A DNA stretch of 51,447 nt from contig CAMUZE010000008.1 in the NCBI GenBank assembly GCA_947165135.1, positions 1-51,447 of the forward strand. The letters run 5' to 3'. The DNA comes from an uncultured Clostridia bacterium (lineage in GTDB: Bacteria > Bacillota_I > Bacilli_A > RF39 > UBA660). Numbering within the stretch: position 1 is the stretch's first letter; every line of letters begins with the position of its first letter. The translations under genes and the position numbers were made by a program. Positions 41,615 through 51,447 of this stretch are shown here, piece after piece. The notes under the pieces are model-generated. The model did not search any database. It saw only the letters and a program-made list of their open reading frames with translations, and was not told the DNA's origin.

Positions 41615-42814
41615 CTATTTAATTAAATTAATATATCTCTCAATAGTTGTGCTTCTAGATATTCTTACTCTAGGTAACTTATATTTATTAGCGCCTCTTT
41701 TAACTTTTCCATCTTTTATAGTAAATGCCATTTTTATACCATTTTCTTTTAATGCCTTAATTGTATCATCATTATAGTGTCCAAAAGGATATGCAAATGC
41801 ATAATTATTTTTAACTATTTCTAATGATTTTTTAATATCTTTATAAATAGTATCATAGTCTGAACACATTACAGCGCCATCCCAATATCCTTTACATGAT
41901 CTTTTGTGCAATGAATCAGTATGTGATTCAAAATCTATATATTTTTCATCTAAAAATTTTTTATAATATGTCTTGTTTGTAATACAAAATGATGTCATCG
42001 GAATTTTATATTCTTGAAGAACAGGTAATGCTACATCAAAAAATGAATTAACACAATCATCATCAGTTAGAATAATACTTTTCTTAGGTAAGTCTATTTT
42101 CCCATCAATATAGTCTTCTAACTCTTGCCATGTTGGAAAATAATAATTATTATCTTTTAAATATTTCATTTGTTTTATAAACTCTGTTTTAGGTATATAA
42201 TTATGACTATTTTTAGTACCATATGTTTCACCTTTAGTATCATCATAAAACCAATGATACATTAAAACTGGTATTCCGTTTGTATCTTTATCTTGTACAA
42301 TGATTGATGTTTCTAAAGTATTTTCATTATTAGATGAATCTTTAACAATATATTTAACTCTATATGTACCATCTTTTTTAGTATTAATATTACTATCGAT
42401 TTTTACTTTTTTAATTAAGTCTTTATCACAATTGTCAGTAACTTCTACATAGTCTAATAAATCAGTTTTACTATTCTTAGCATAGAAGTTATTCTTAACA
42501 AGTTTAATTGTAGGCTTTTCTATATCTATTACATTAACTATTCTTTTTGCTTCTACATCTTTCTTTTTATATATAACTTCATATGTACCAGGTTTACTTG
42601 TATCAACATTATTAATAGTTTTGAAATTGTATATTCTAATTATATTATTATCTACAATAGCACCTTCATCTTTATACTCTTCATTAGCATTTATGGTAAT
42701 ATTTTTATTTCCAATTATCTCTATTGTATATTTTATTTTTTTATGAAGAAAAAATGGAATAAATCCAACTAAAAATATTATTATTACTAACAATGGTACA
42801 ATCACTTTCTTCAT
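41615..42814 (-). CDS. Polysaccharide deacetylase with two Ig-like domains
   Basis: The 399-residue protein has an N-terminal signal/anchor helix (about 1-24), two DUF5011-type bacterial Ig-like domains (IEIIGNKNITI...KPGTYEVIYK and EKPTIKLVKN...DGTYRVKYIVKDSSNN, to about 155), and a NodB deacetylase domain beginning GIPVLMYHWFY. The metal motifs are ILTDDDC (usual TFDDG) and SHTDSLH, with AYPFGHYND and LPRVRIS later. It probably removes acetyl groups from peptidoglycan or a surface polysaccharide outside the cell. The ribosome binding site is AGGAG. The gene starts shortly after the rpoC terminator. Confidence 0.9.
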   Translation of the reverse strand: MKKVIVPLLVIIIFLVGFIPFFLHKKIKYTIEIIGNKNITINANEEYKDEGAIVDNNIIRIYNFKTINNVDTSKPGTYEVIYKKKDVEAKRIVNVIDIEKPTIKLVKNNFYAKNSKTDLLDYVEVTDNCDKDLIKKVKIDSNINTKKDGTYRVKYIVKDSSNNENTLETSIIVQDKDTNGIPVLMYHWFYDDTKGETYGTKNSHNYIPKTEFIKQMKYLKDNNYYFPTWQELEDYIDGKIDLPKKSIILTDDDCVNSFFDVALPVLQEYKIPMTSFCITNKTYYKKFLDEKYIDFESHTDSLHKRSCKGYWDGAVMCSDYDTIYKDIKKSLEIVKNNYAFAYPFGHYNDDTIKALKENGIKMAFTIKDGKVKRGANKYKLPRVRISRSTTIERYINLIK

Positions 42815-42844
42815 ATTATACTCCTATAATAATTCTAACACCAA

Positions 42845-42881
42845 ATTAAAAAAAAGGAAATGAATTAATCATTTCCTTTTA
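42845..42881 (-). terminator. rpoBC terminator
   Basis: A perfect 12-bp stem (AAAAGGAAATGA with TCATTTCCTTTT) is followed by nine T on the minus strand, at the rpoC stop. Confidence 0.9.
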
Positions 42882-45800
42882 TTCAGCCATAGCATCTACT
42901 GTTTCTTCAGATTTATCATCTGTTAAGAATTTTTCTTCTAGAATTTCTGCAGCATCATCATCTAATAACTCATTTTTTAGAATTACTTCTATATTATTAT
43001 ATTGTTTTGCTCCAGTTCCAGCAGGTATTAATTTACCAAGAATAACATTCTCTTTTAAACCATTTAGCATATCTACTTTTCCACGAGTTGCAGCATCTGT
43101 TAAGATTCTTGTAGTCTCTTGGAATGATGCAGCAGATAAGAATGAGTCAGTTTCTAAAGATGCTTTAGTAATACCTAACATAATTGGTTTTCCAGTGGCT
43201 GGTACACCACCTGATAAAATTACAGGTTTATTTATTTCAGCAAATTCACGAATTGGTACAGTTAATCCTTCGATTAAAGTTGTATCTCCTGGATCAACTA
43301 CTCTTACTTTAGTAATCATTCTTCTTACTACAGTCTCAACATGTTTATCACTAACGTCAACACCTTGAGATTTATAAACTTTTTGAATTTCCTTAAGTAT
43401 ATATTCTTCAACAGTAGTTGGGTCTGTTACTGCTAGTAATTCTTTTGGAGAAATACTTCCTTCAGTTAATGCTTGTCCAGCAACTACTACGCTTCCTTTT
43501 TCAACTCTTAATTTGGCATTATATTGAGTTACATGCTCACGAGTCTCTAAGTCATTTGTAATATATATTTTAAATCTATTGTTTTTATCTTCAGCAATCT
43601 TAGTAACTTTACCATCGATTTCTGCAATAGTTGCCTTAGCTTTTGGTATTCTTGCTTCAAATAGTTCTTCAACTCTTGGAAGACCTTGAGTAATATCAGC
43701 TGCAGATGCAACACCACCTGTATGGAATGTACGCATTGTTAACTGAGTACCCGGTTCACCAATTGATTGAGCAGCCATAATACCTGTTGCTTCACCAACT
43801 TCAACCACGTTACCAGTTGCAAGGTTAAGTCCATAACATTTTTGGCAAATTCCATTTGCACATTTACAAGTAAGAACGCTTCTAATTTCCATCTTAGTGA
43901 TACCAGCATTAACAATCTTATCAGCTATTCTTTCAGTAATTAATGCACCTTTATCAATTAAGATTTCTTTAGTTTCTGGATGTAATACTTTTTGATTTGA
44001 ATAACGTCCAACTATTCTATCTCTGAATGATTCGATTACAGCACCACTCTTTTCATCAGTAAATGCTGATACTTCAAGTCCTTGGATAGTACCACAATCT
44101 TCTTCACGTACAATAATATCTTGTACAACATCAACCAAACGTCTTGTTAAGTATCCAGCATCTGCAGTTTTTAATGCTGTATCTGCTGTACCTTTTCTTG
44201 AACCATGTGTTGATAAGAAGAATTCTTGAACGTCTAGGCCTTCACGGAATGAAGCTAGAATTGGGATTTCTACTTGACCACCATCTGGTTTAGCCATAAT
44301 ACCACGCATACCAGCAAGTTGTCCTAACTGGTTAGCAGAACCTCTGGCTCCAGAATTAATAATCATTGATAGTGGGTTTTCAACATCTTCTTTAAGTATT
44401 TCACCTAATCTTGTTTGAACTGCATTAGTTGTGTCAGTCCATAATTTAATAACTTTATTATGTCTTTCTTCATCAGTTATAAGACCACGTTTAAATTGTT
44501 TATTAATTTTATCAATTGTTTCATTAGTTTCTGCTATTAAAGCATCCTTTTCATGGTTAATTGGAATATCAGATAGAGATATTGTTATACCAGATTTAGT
44601 ACTATATTTAAATCCTAAATTCTTTAATTTATCCAAGAAAATTGATGTTTCAGTAGTCTTATATCTTTTGAATATTTGAGCAATTATCTTTCCTAAATCT
44701 TTTTTAACTAAAGCAGGAATTAAAGGCATTTTAGCAACTTCTTCAGGTAAATTTTTACCTTTTTCAATAAAGAATTTATCTGGAGTCATTAATCCAATAT
44801 TCTCTTTACTTCCTTCACATATGTAAGGATATGTATCTGGGAATATTTCATTAAATATTATTTTTCCAGCAGTGGTTACTAAGTATTTACCCTTTTGTTC
44901 ATCAGTCCATACTTTATGTCTAAATGCGTATGTAGGAATACATATTCTTGTATGAAGAGTTATTTCTCTTCTTTCATATGCCATTAATGCTTCATTTGGA
45001 TCTTTGTAAGCTTTACCTTCATTTGGTTCTCCTGCAAGTTCAAGAGTTAAGTAATAGTTACCTAATACCATATCTTGAGATGGTGTAACAATTGGTTTTC
45101 CATCTTTAGGGTCTAAAATGTTATTAGCACCTAACATTAATAATCTTGCTTCAGCTTGAGCTTCTTCACTAATTGGAATGTGAATAGCCATTTGGTCACC
45201 ATCAAAGTCTGCATTGAATCCACCACAAACTAATGGGTGAAGTCTTAATGCTTTTCCACTAACAAGTACTGGTTCAAATGCTTGAATTGAAAGTCTATGT
45301 AGTGTTGGTGCACGGTTTAGAAGTACTGGATGTTCACGAATTACATCTTCAACTACATCCCATACTCTTTCATCTTGGTTATCTATAATCTTTTTAGCAG
45401 CTTTAATATTATGAGCAATTCCTCTTTCTACTAATTGTTGCATAACATATGGTTTAAATAATTCTAAAGCCATATCTTTTGGTACACCACATTGATACAT
45501 TTTAAGTGTTGGTCCAACAACGATTACAGAACGTCCAGAGTAATCAACTCTCTTACCAAGAAGATTTTGTCTAAATCTACCTTGTTTTCCTTTTAGCATT
45601 GAAGATAGAGATTTTAATGGTCTATTTCCAACACCTTGAACACTACGTCCACGTCTTCCATTATCTATTAAAGCATCAACTGCTTCTTGAAGCATACGTT
45701 TTTCATTTTGAACAATGATTGTTGGTGCTTCTAATTCTAATAATTTTTTAAGACGGTTATTTCTATTAATAATTCTTCTATATAAATCATTTAAATCAGA

Positions 45801-46553
45801 AGTTGCAAATCTTCCACCTGGAAGTTGAATCATTGGTCTTAAATCTGGTGGTATAACAGGAAGAACATCTAAAATCATCCATTCTGGTCTGTTACCACTT
45901 TCTAAGAATGCATTTAAGCAATCTAATCTTTTAACTAATCTAATTTTCTTTTGACCTTGAGATTTTTCTACTTCTTTCTTTAAAGCAGCTACTTCTTTTT
46001 CAAGATCAACTTCTTTTAACAATTCTTTAATTGCTTCAGCACCCATTCCAACTCTGAATTCATCACCATATTTTTCATAATATGCTCTGTATTCTTTATC
46101 AGAAAGAGTTTGTTTTTTGGCAAGAGGTGCAATTCCTGGATCAAGTACAATATAACTTACAAAATATAATACTTCTTCTAATTCTCTTGGACTAATATCT
46201 AAAACAAGTCCAATTTTAGGAGGTACACCTTTTGCATACCAAATGTGGCTTACAGGACTAGCAAGTTCAATATGTCCCATTCTTTCTCTACGTACTTTAG
46301 CACGTGTTACCTCTACACCACATCTGTCACAAATAACATTTTTGTATCTTAATCTTTTATATTTTTTACAAGAACATTCGAAGTCTTTTGTTGGACCAAA
46401 TATCTTTTCACAGAAAAGTCCATCTCTTTCAGGGTTTAAAGTTCTATAATTGATTGTTTCTGGTTTCTTTACTTCACCATAAGACCATTCACGAATCTTT
46501 TCAGGAGAAGCTATACCAATACGAATTCCATCAAAATCATTAACTTCTAACAT
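42879..46553 (-). CDS. rpoC: RNA polymerase beta-prime subunit
   Basis: The 1224-residue subunit carries the catalytic NADFDGDQM with three metal-binding aspartates, the N-terminal zinc site (CSCKKYKR...CDRCG), the second zinc site ([11 protein letters not shown]) and the trigger-loop region ([13 protein letters not shown]). The length is normal for Bacillota. Its ATG shares one base with the rpoB stop, so the two are translationally coupled. No insertions are evident. Confidence 0.98.
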   Translation of the reverse strand: MLEVNDFDGIRIGIASPEKIREWSYGEVKKPETINYRTLNPERDGLFCEKIFGPTKDFECSCKKYKRLRYKNVICDRCGVEVTRAKVRRERMGHIELASPVSHIWYAKGVPPKIGLVLDISPRELEEVLYFVSYIVLDPGIAPLAKKQTLSDKEYRAYYEKYGDEFRVGMGAEAIKELLKEVDLEKEVAALKKEVEKSQGQKKIRLVKRLDCLNAFLESGNRPEWMILDVLPVIPPDLRPMIQLPGGRFATSDLNDLYRRIINRNNRLKKLLELEAPTIIVQNEKRMLQEAVDALIDNGRRGRSVQGVGNRPLKSLSSMLKGKQGRFRQNLLGKRVDYSGRSVIVVGPTLKMYQCGVPKDMALELFKPYVMQQLVERGIAHNIKAAKKIIDNQDERVWDVVEDVIREHPVLLNRAPTLHRLSIQAFEPVLVSGKALRLHPLVCGGFNADFDGDQMAIHIPISEEAQAEARLLMLGANNILDPKDGKPIVTPSQDMVLGNYYLTLELAGEPNEGKAYKDPNEALMAYERREITLHTRICIPTYAFRHKVWTDEQKGKYLVTTAGKIIFNEIFPDTYPYICEGSKENIGLMTPDKFFIEKGKNLPEEVAKMPLIPALVKKDLGKIIAQIFKRYKTTETSIFLDKLKNLGFKYSTKSGITISLSDIPINHEKDALIAETNETIDKINKQFKRGLITDEERHNKVIKLWTDTTNAVQTRLGEILKEDVENPLSMIINSGARGSANQLGQLAGMRGIMAKPDGGQVEIPILASFREGLDVQEFFLSTHGSRKGTADTALKTADAGYLTRRLVDVVQDIIVREEDCGTIQGLEVSAFTDEKSGAVIESFRDRIVGRYSNQKVLHPETKEILIDKGALITERIADKIVNAGITKMEIRSVLTCKCANGICQKCYGLNLATGNVVEVGEATGIMAAQSIGEPGTQLTMRTFHTGGVASAADITQGLPRVEELFEARIPKAKATIAEIDGKVTKIAEDKNNRFKIYITNDLETREHVTQYNAKLRVEKGSVVVAGQALTEGSISPKELLAVTDPTTVEEYILKEIQKVYKSQGVDVSDKHVETVVRRMITKVRVVDPGDTTLIEGLTVPIREFAEINKPVILSGGVPATGKPIMLGITKASLETDSFLSAASFQETTRILTDAATRGKVDMLNGLKENVILGKLIPAGTGAKQYNNIEVILKNELLDDDAAEILEEKFLTDDKSEETVDAMAE

Positions 46554-49500
46554 TATTCTTCACCCCTCTCATAATCATCTTCAAAATTGTCATCTAGTCC
46601 ATATTCTTCTTCATATTCAAAGTCATCATCACCAGGTTCCAAATCATCAAAGTCCTCATCTTCATCATCTTCTGGTTGAACATCTTCATATTCAGATTCA
46701 TCTACTTCCTCTTCTTCAGGTTTAGTAATTTCATCTATTGTAACTGGTGTATCATCTTTATCTTCTTCACGTTCAAGTTCTTTAATATCTTTTAATTCAC
46801 CATTCTTATTTATGATTTGAATATCTAATCCTAATGCTTGGAACTCTTTAATTAATACTCTAAAGCTTTCTGGAACTCCAGCACTTGGAACTGTCTTACC
46901 TTTAACTAAAGCTTCATATACTCTAACTCTTCCTACTACATCATCCGATTTAACAGTAAGAACTTCTTGAAGTATGTGGGCAGCACCATAAGCATATAAT
47001 GCCCAAACTTCCATTTCTCCGAATCTCTGTCCACCAAATTGAGCTTTTCCACCAAGAGGTTGTTGAGTAACTAAACTATAAGGTCCAGTTGCACGAGCAT
47101 GAATCTTATCATCAACCATATGTACAAGTCTAATCATGTACATAACTCCAACAGATACTCTCTTATCAAACTTTTCACCTGTACGTCCATCATATAACCA
47201 TGTTTTGTAATCTGGATCAAGTCCTGCTTCTTTAGTCTGCTGTTGAACATCTTCTTCAGTAGCACTGTTGAATATTGGAGTTGCATAATGTACTCCTAAT
47301 TTCTTACCAGCCATTCCTAAGTGTAATTCAAGGATTTGTCCTAAATTCATACGAGAAGGAACACCTAGTGGGTTAAGAATAATATCAACAGGAGTACCAT
47401 CTGGTAAGTATGGCATATCTTCAGATGGTAATATTAATGAACAAACACCTTTGTTACCATGACGTCCTGCCATTTTATCTCCAACTTGAATCTTTCTCTT
47501 CTTAACTATATATACTCTTACTATCTTAGATACACCTGGTTGTAATTCATCAGAATTTTCTTTAGTAAATACTTGTACATCATGTACAATACCAGAACAT
47601 CCATGTGAAACACGAAGTGATGTATCTCTAACTTCACGAGTCTTTTCACCAAATATTGCATGTAATAATTTTTCTTCTGAAGAAAGTTCTTGCATTCCCT
47701 TTGGAGTAACTTTTCCAACAAGAATATCATTTTCTTTAACTTCAGTACCTATTCTTACAATACCATTTTCATCTAAATTCTTACGAGCTTCTTCTGAAAT
47801 GTTAGGAATGTCTCTTGTAAACTCTTCTGGTCCAAGTTTAGTATCTCTACATTCTATTTCTTTCATTTCAATGTGAATTGATGTAAGTACATCATCACGA
47901 ACAACTCTTTCATTTAGAATAACAGCATCTTCATAGTTATAACCATTATAAGTCATGAATGCTACTACTAAGTTCTTACCTAGAGCAATTTCACCTTTAT
48001 CAGTAGAAGGTCCATCAGCAATGATTTCACCTTTATGAACTTCTTCACCTTTTTTAACTATTGGTCTTTGATTATAACATGTTTCTGCATTACTTCTTTG
48101 ATAACTAATAAGTTCATAAGTATGCTTCTCAGTAGCACCTTTAACTATTATCTTCTTAGCATCAACATATTCTACAACACCATCAATGTCACAAACTACT
48201 GAACATCCAGAATCTCTAGCTATAGCAGCTTCAACTCCAGTTCCAACAATTGGAGCCTCAGTAATCATAAGAGGTACAGCTTGACGTTGCATGTTGGCAC
48301 CCATTAGTGTACGGTTAGCATCATCATGTTCCATAAATGGAATCATACTTGTTGTAACTGATACGATTTGTGATGGTGATACATCTATATAATCTACTTT
48401 TTCTCTTGGAACAATTAAGTTATCGCCATTAAATCTAACAGGAACTGTTTCATCAAGAATATTACCTTTCTTATCAGCATTAATAGTTGCTTGACTAATA
48501 TAGTAATCTTCTTCTTCATCAGCAGTCATATATACTATTTCATCAGTAATTCTTGAATCTACTACTTTTCTATATGGAGTCATTATAAATCCATATTCAT
48601 TAATTCTTGCATAACTTGAAAGCGATGTAATAAGTCCAATGTTTTGTCCTTCCGGAGTTTCTATTGGACAAATTCTACCATAGTGTGATGGGTTAACATC
48701 ACGAACTTCAAATCCTGCTCTATCTCTTGATAAACCACCTGGACCTAAAGCACTAAGTCTACGTTTATCATTTAACTCTGCAAGTGGATTAATTTGATCC
48801 ATGAATTTAGAAAGTTGACTACTACCAAAGAATTCTTTTAATGCAGCAGTAACTGGTCTAATATTAATTAATGATTTAGGTGTAACTGTATCAATTTCTT
48901 GAGTAGACATCTTATCTCTAATTTGTCTTTCCATACGAGCAACACCAATTCTAAATTGATTTTGGATAAGTTCTCCAACTTGTCTTACACGTCTATTTCC
49001 TAAATGGTCGATTTCATCAAATTTACCTACACCATATAATAAACAAATATAATATGATAAAGAAGCATATACATCAGAAATTGTAAGTCTTCTTGTATCA
49101 ATACTTTGATCATTACCTATAACTTTAATTACTTTCTTAGAATCATCATTAGCATATACTAAAACTTCTTGAATCTTATTATATGTATCCAATTCTTCAT
49201 TAATCTTAACTTCTTTTACACCATAACCATCAGCAAATACTGGTTTTAATTCTTGTAGGATATCTTTAGTAATTAAAGTACCCTTTTTAACTAAAACTTT
49301 ATTGCCAACTTTAATATCTTGTGCAATTGTAACATTTAAAAGTCTATCTATAACATTTAATTTCTTATTGAATTTATATCTACCAACTTTACATAAATCA
49401 TATCTAAATTTATCAAAGAATCTAACGATTAATTGGTTTTTAGCTGAATCTAATGTAGCTGGTTCTCCTGGTCTTAATTTTTCATATATTTCAATTAATG

Positions 49501-50194
49501 CTTCATCAGTATTCTTTGTAGAATCTTTTTCTAAAGTATTAATTAAATATTCATCTTGGCCAAATACTTCTAATATTTCATCATCACTTGAAAGACCTAA
49601 TGCACGTAATAATGTAGTTACTGGAACCTTACGAGTCCTATCAATTCTTACATATAAAATACCTCTTGCATCTAGTTCATATTCAAGCCATGTACCTTTA
49701 TTAGGTCTAACTTCACTTGTAATAATATTTCTACCTGTATTATCTACTTCATTCTTATAATAACAAGATGGTCCCATTACAAGTTGTGAGTTAATAACTC
49801 TTTCTGCACCATTTATAATAAATGAAGCAGTATCAGTCATTAATGGCATATCTCCTAAGAATACTTCTTGTTCTTTTACTTCTCCAGTTTCATTAATAAA
49901 TAATCTTGCCTTAACTTTTAAAGGAGCTGCGTAAGTAACTTTTCTTTCACGGCTTTCCTTTACTGTATATTTTGGCGCATCAAAATAATAATCACCAAAT
50001 TCTAGTGATAATGAACCTGAGAAACTCTCTACAGGAAAAATATCCTCAAAGACTTCCTTTATACCTTCCTTTAAAAATAAATCAAACGAATCTTTTTGTA
50101 CTTCTAATAGATTAGATAATTCTAATGTACTATACTTTGTTGAGAAACTTCTTCTTTCTCTATGGTCACCAAATTTTACTGTTTTGTATGCCAC
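46553..50194 (-). CDS. rpoB: RNA polymerase beta subunit
   Basis: The 1213-residue subunit has all major motifs, including [41 protein letters not shown] and the end [20 protein letters not shown]. In the rifampicin pocket it reads [16 protein letters not shown]: Asp476 replaces the usual His (E. coli His526), and DQINPL replaces DQNNPL/DQTNPL. The last 70 residues or so form an unusual tail of mostly Asp and Glu. It starts with GTG after GGGGTGA and has its own promoter at 50266-50295. Confidence 0.98.
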   Translation of the reverse strand: MAYKTVKFGDHRERRSFSTKYSTLELSNLLEVQKDSFDLFLKEGIKEVFEDIFPVESFSGSLSLEFGDYYFDAPKYTVKESRERKVTYAAPLKVKARLFINETGEVKEQEVFLGDMPLMTDTASFIINGAERVINSQLVMGPSCYYKNEVDNTGRNIITSEVRPNKGTWLEYELDARGILYVRIDRTRKVPVTTLLRALGLSSDDEILEVFGQDEYLINTLEKDSTKNTDEALIEIYEKLRPGEPATLDSAKNQLIVRFFDKFRYDLCKVGRYKFNKKLNVIDRLLNVTIAQDIKVGNKVLVKKGTLITKDILQELKPVFADGYGVKEVKINEELDTYNKIQEVLVYANDDSKKVIKVIGNDQSIDTRRLTISDVYASLSYYICLLYGVGKFDEIDHLGNRRVRQVGELIQNQFRIGVARMERQIRDKMSTQEIDTVTPKSLINIRPVTAALKEFFGSSQLSKFMDQINPLAELNDKRRLSALGPGGLSRDRAGFEVRDVNPSHYGRICPIETPEGQNIGLITSLSSYARINEYGFIMTPYRKVVDSRITDEIVYMTADEEEDYYISQATINADKKGNILDETVPVRFNGDNLIVPREKVDYIDVSPSQIVSVTTSMIPFMEHDDANRTLMGANMQRQAVPLMITEAPIVGTGVEAAIARDSGCSVVCDIDGVVEYVDAKKIIVKGATEKHTYELISYQRSNAETCYNQRPIVKKGEEVHKGEIIADGPSTDKGEIALGKNLVVAFMTYNGYNYEDAVILNERVVRDDVLTSIHIEMKEIECRDTKLGPEEFTRDIPNISEEARKNLDENGIVRIGTEVKENDILVGKVTPKGMQELSSEEKLLHAIFGEKTREVRDTSLRVSHGCSGIVHDVQVFTKENSDELQPGVSKIVRVYIVKKRKIQVGDKMAGRHGNKGVCSLILPSEDMPYLPDGTPVDIILNPLGVPSRMNLGQILELHLGMAGKKLGVHYATPIFNSATEEDVQQQTKEAGLDPDYKTWLYDGRTGEKFDKRVSVGVMYMIRLVHMVDDKIHARATGPYSLVTQQPLGGKAQFGGQRFGEMEVWALYAYGAAHILQEVLTVKSDDVVGRVRVYEALVKGKTVPSAGVPESFRVLIKEFQALGLDIQIINKNGELKDIKELEREEDKDDTPVTIDEITKPEEEEVDESEYEDVQPEDDEDEDFDDLEPGDDDFEYEEEYGLDDNFEDDYERGEE

Positions 50195-50265
50195 TTTTTC
50201 ACCCCAATTCTAAATTTTTAAAGAACACAAATTTTAAAAATAAAACAAATGTACTGCAATATAAA

Positions 50266-50295
50266 ATTTTATCATAATATATTTCAAGATGTCAA
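50266..50295 (-). promoter_or_regulatory. Promoter of rpoBC
   Basis: Consensus TTGACA, an 18-base spacer and TAAAAT with TGA before the -10; the leader is about 65 bases. Confidence 0.75.
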
Positions 50296-50322
50296 TAACT
50301 TTTTTTAAAATTGTAAAGTAAT

Positions 50323-50910
50323 TTATTTGACTTTTAATATAAAATATCCTTTATCTTTATTTATTATTTCAACTTTTCTTTTTTGTTCTAATATTTTCTT
50401 TATGGAAAGTGCTCCTTGATCCTTACGAATAACAAAATATAATGTACCATCTTTTTCCAAATGATCAAATGCACCTTCAAGTATTTCTAATAGTTTTTCT
50501 TTTCCTACTCTAATTGGTGGATTAGTAATTATTACATTGTATTTATTTTTAACTTCTGTGTAGGCATCACTAACAAAGGCACTACCATTAAATTTATCAT
50601 ATTTTTTTATATTTCTTTTTGTTAAATGAACAGCTCTTTTATTAACATCAACCATATCTACATATGAATCTGTAAGAACACTAATAACAATTCCTAAAAA
50701 TCCATAACCGCATCCTACATCTAATACTTTTACATTATTAATATTTTCTTTTAGATATGTCTCTAATAAAAGATAACTTCCATAATCGATATTCTTTTTA
50801 CTAAACACACCATTATCGCTTAAGAACGTGAAAAAAGAAGAATCATGTTTATAACTCAACTCTCTTATATTACTTTTTAAGTTAACATCATTTTCAAAAT
50901 AATGACTCAT
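50323..50910 (-). CDS. RsmC-like rRNA guanine-N2 methyltransferase (YbxB)
   Basis: The 195-residue class I SAM methyltransferase has VLDVGCGYGFLGI (motif I, about 65-77) and the catalytic NPP motif in VIITNPPIR (about 123-131), as in RsmC/RlmG enzymes that methylate guanine in rRNA. Its place between rplL and rpoB is that of ybxB in Bacillus. The start is ATG 50910 with AAGGAG; the frame from 50946 overlaps the rplL terminator. Confidence 0.88.
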   Translation of the reverse strand: MSHYFENDVNLKSNIRELSYKHDSSFFTFLSDNGVFSKKNIDYGSYLLLETYLKENINNVKVLDVGCGYGFLGIVISVLTDSYVDMVDVNKRAVHLTKRNIKKYDKFNGSAFVSDAYTEVKNKYNVIITNPPIRVGKEKLLEILEGAFDHLEKDGTLYFVIRKDQGALSIKKILEQKRKVEIINKDKGYFILKVK

Positions 50911-50944
50911 AATTCTCCTTTTTCTTTTTCTTTCTTTAATACGC

Positions 50945-50967
50945 AAAAAAGCCTTTTTACAAGGCTT
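50945..50967 (-). terminator. Terminator or attenuator after rplL
   Basis: AAGCC, a short loop TTGTAAAAA and GGCTT are followed by TTTT on the minus strand, 35 bases before the rsmC-like gene; it probably limits readthrough from rplJL. Confidence 0.7.
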
Positions 50968-50974
50968 AATATAC

Positions 50975-51346
50975 TTATGCTAATTCTACAGTAGCTCCGG
51001 CTTCTTCTAATTTAGCTTTTAATTCTTCAGCTTCGGCAGCAGGAATTCCTTCTTTAACATTTCCACCAGCATCAGCAATGTCTTTTGCTTCTTTAAGTCC
51101 TAAACCTGTTACTTCTCTAATTACTTTAATAACTTGTAATTTTTGAGCTCCAGCTTCTTTTAGAACAACAGTTTTAACACCGCTATCACTAGTTTCTTCA
51201 GCAGCAGCAACAGGTGCAGCAGCAACAGCTACAGCAGATGGATCTACTCCGAATTCCTCTTTCATCATATCAACTAATTCTTTAACTTCAAGAATAGTCT
51301 TTTCTTTTAAAGCTTCAATAATATCTTTGTTTTCAATCTTTGCCAT
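50975..51346 (-). CDS. rplL: 50S ribosomal protein L7/L12
   Basis: The 123-residue stalk protein recruits translation factors. It has the N-terminal dimerisation part ([19 protein letters not shown]), an alanine-rich hinge (about 37-52) and the conserved C-terminal domain (KIQVIK-like [18 protein letters not shown]). The ribosome binding site GGGAGG lies in the end of rplJ. Standard rplJ-rplL order. Confidence 0.98.
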   Translation of the reverse strand: MAKIENKDIIEALKEKTILEVKELVDMMKEEFGVDPSAVAVAAAPVAAAEETSDSGVKTVVLKEAGAQKLQVIKVIREVTGLGLKEAKDIADAGGNVKEGIPAAEAEELKAKLEEAGATVELA

Positions 51347-51347
51347 A

Positions 51348-51447
51348 TTAATTATTTCCTCCCTTTTCTAATTTTTCAGCATATAGATTTAATCCAATAC
51401 TTAAATTTCTTACATGTTCAATTAAACCACCAGCAAACATTGTAAGT
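51348..51447 (-). CDS. rplJ: 50S ribosomal protein L10 (C-terminal end only)
   Basis: The visible 32 residues ([19 protein letters not shown]...EKLEKGGNN then stop) match the C-terminal helix of L10, the stalk base that binds the L7/L12 dimers. The gene runs off the right edge of the window. It ends one base before the rplL ATG. Confidence 0.85.
   Translation of the reverse strand, partial: LTMFAGGLIEHVRNLSIGLNLYAEKLEKGGNN

Noticed and set aside
1-51447. CRISPR arrays, insertion sequences, prophage, tRNA or rRNA genes
   Set aside because: None was seen by eye on either strand; no evenly spaced direct repeats, transposase or phage structural motifs are present.

Overview
The window is very AT-rich and packed with genes. 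Nearly every gene is on the minus strand; only one protein gene (5956-6558), one tiny toxin-like ORF (14479-14550) and one candidate small RNA (about 39031-39071) are on the plus strand. Strong AGGAGG-type ribosome binding sites, a T-box leader, RNase J, YbxB-type rsmC between rplL and rpoB, and ComEA/ComEC all point to the Bacillota. The base composition, the degenerate transport genes and the surface-protein types suggest a host-associated, uncultured Bacilli-like lineage near the Mollicutes or Erysipelotrichales. This placement is inference. UGA is used as a stop (cysteine desulfurase, 33057) and UGG for tryptophan, so the Mycoplasma code does not apply.

Layout. 1-1480: a partial lipoprotein and two small accessory genes (deaminase, nucleotidyltransferase-like), each followed by a repeat carrying a copy of the 3' end and terminator of ppdK. 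1489-5743: ppdK, thymidine kinase and a Xer-type tyrosine recombinase. 5956-7110: an unknown plus-strand gene and an internally deleted dinD. 7127-9833: comEA-comEC, for DNA uptake. 9923-11542: a thioester-domain surface protein. 11651-14250: rpsO-pnp. 14393-14666: a compact type I toxin-antitoxin candidate. 14698-17728: leuS behind a leucine T-box, with a small membrane protein gene between. 17706-25733: a divergent GH31 protein, a HerA-like ATPase and a 1246-residue repeat surface protein. 25775-27922: truA next to two EcfA-like proteins that have lost their ATPase motifs. 27994-31607: a pseudopilin, then ackA-nrnA-engB. 31690-36509: thiI, cysteine desulfurase, a DUF4186 protein, an RNase J-like protein and rpoZ. 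36590-38957: a dual-nuclease DUF2779 protein and trmL. 39105-42814: an unknown gene, a CotD-like coat protein, ffh, a DUF3784 protein and a polysaccharide deacetylase. 42879-51447: rpoC, rpoB, rsmC, rplL and the end of rplJ.

The core genes cover transcription (rpoB, rpoC, rpoZ), translation (rplJ, rplL, rpsO, leuS, truA, trmL, thiI, rsmC, engB), RNA decay (pnp, RNase J-like, nrnA), secretion (ffh) and pyruvate/acetate metabolism (ppdK, ackA). The most interesting points are the ppdK-tail cassette repeats, the toxin-antitoxin candidate, the EcfA pair without ATPase motifs, and several enzymes with altered catalytic residues (RNase J, GH31, RpoB rifampicin pocket). Promoters commonly have an extended -10 (TGn before the hexamer), often directly after the U-run of the previous gene's terminator. 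No tRNA, rRNA, CRISPR array, insertion sequence or prophage was seen.
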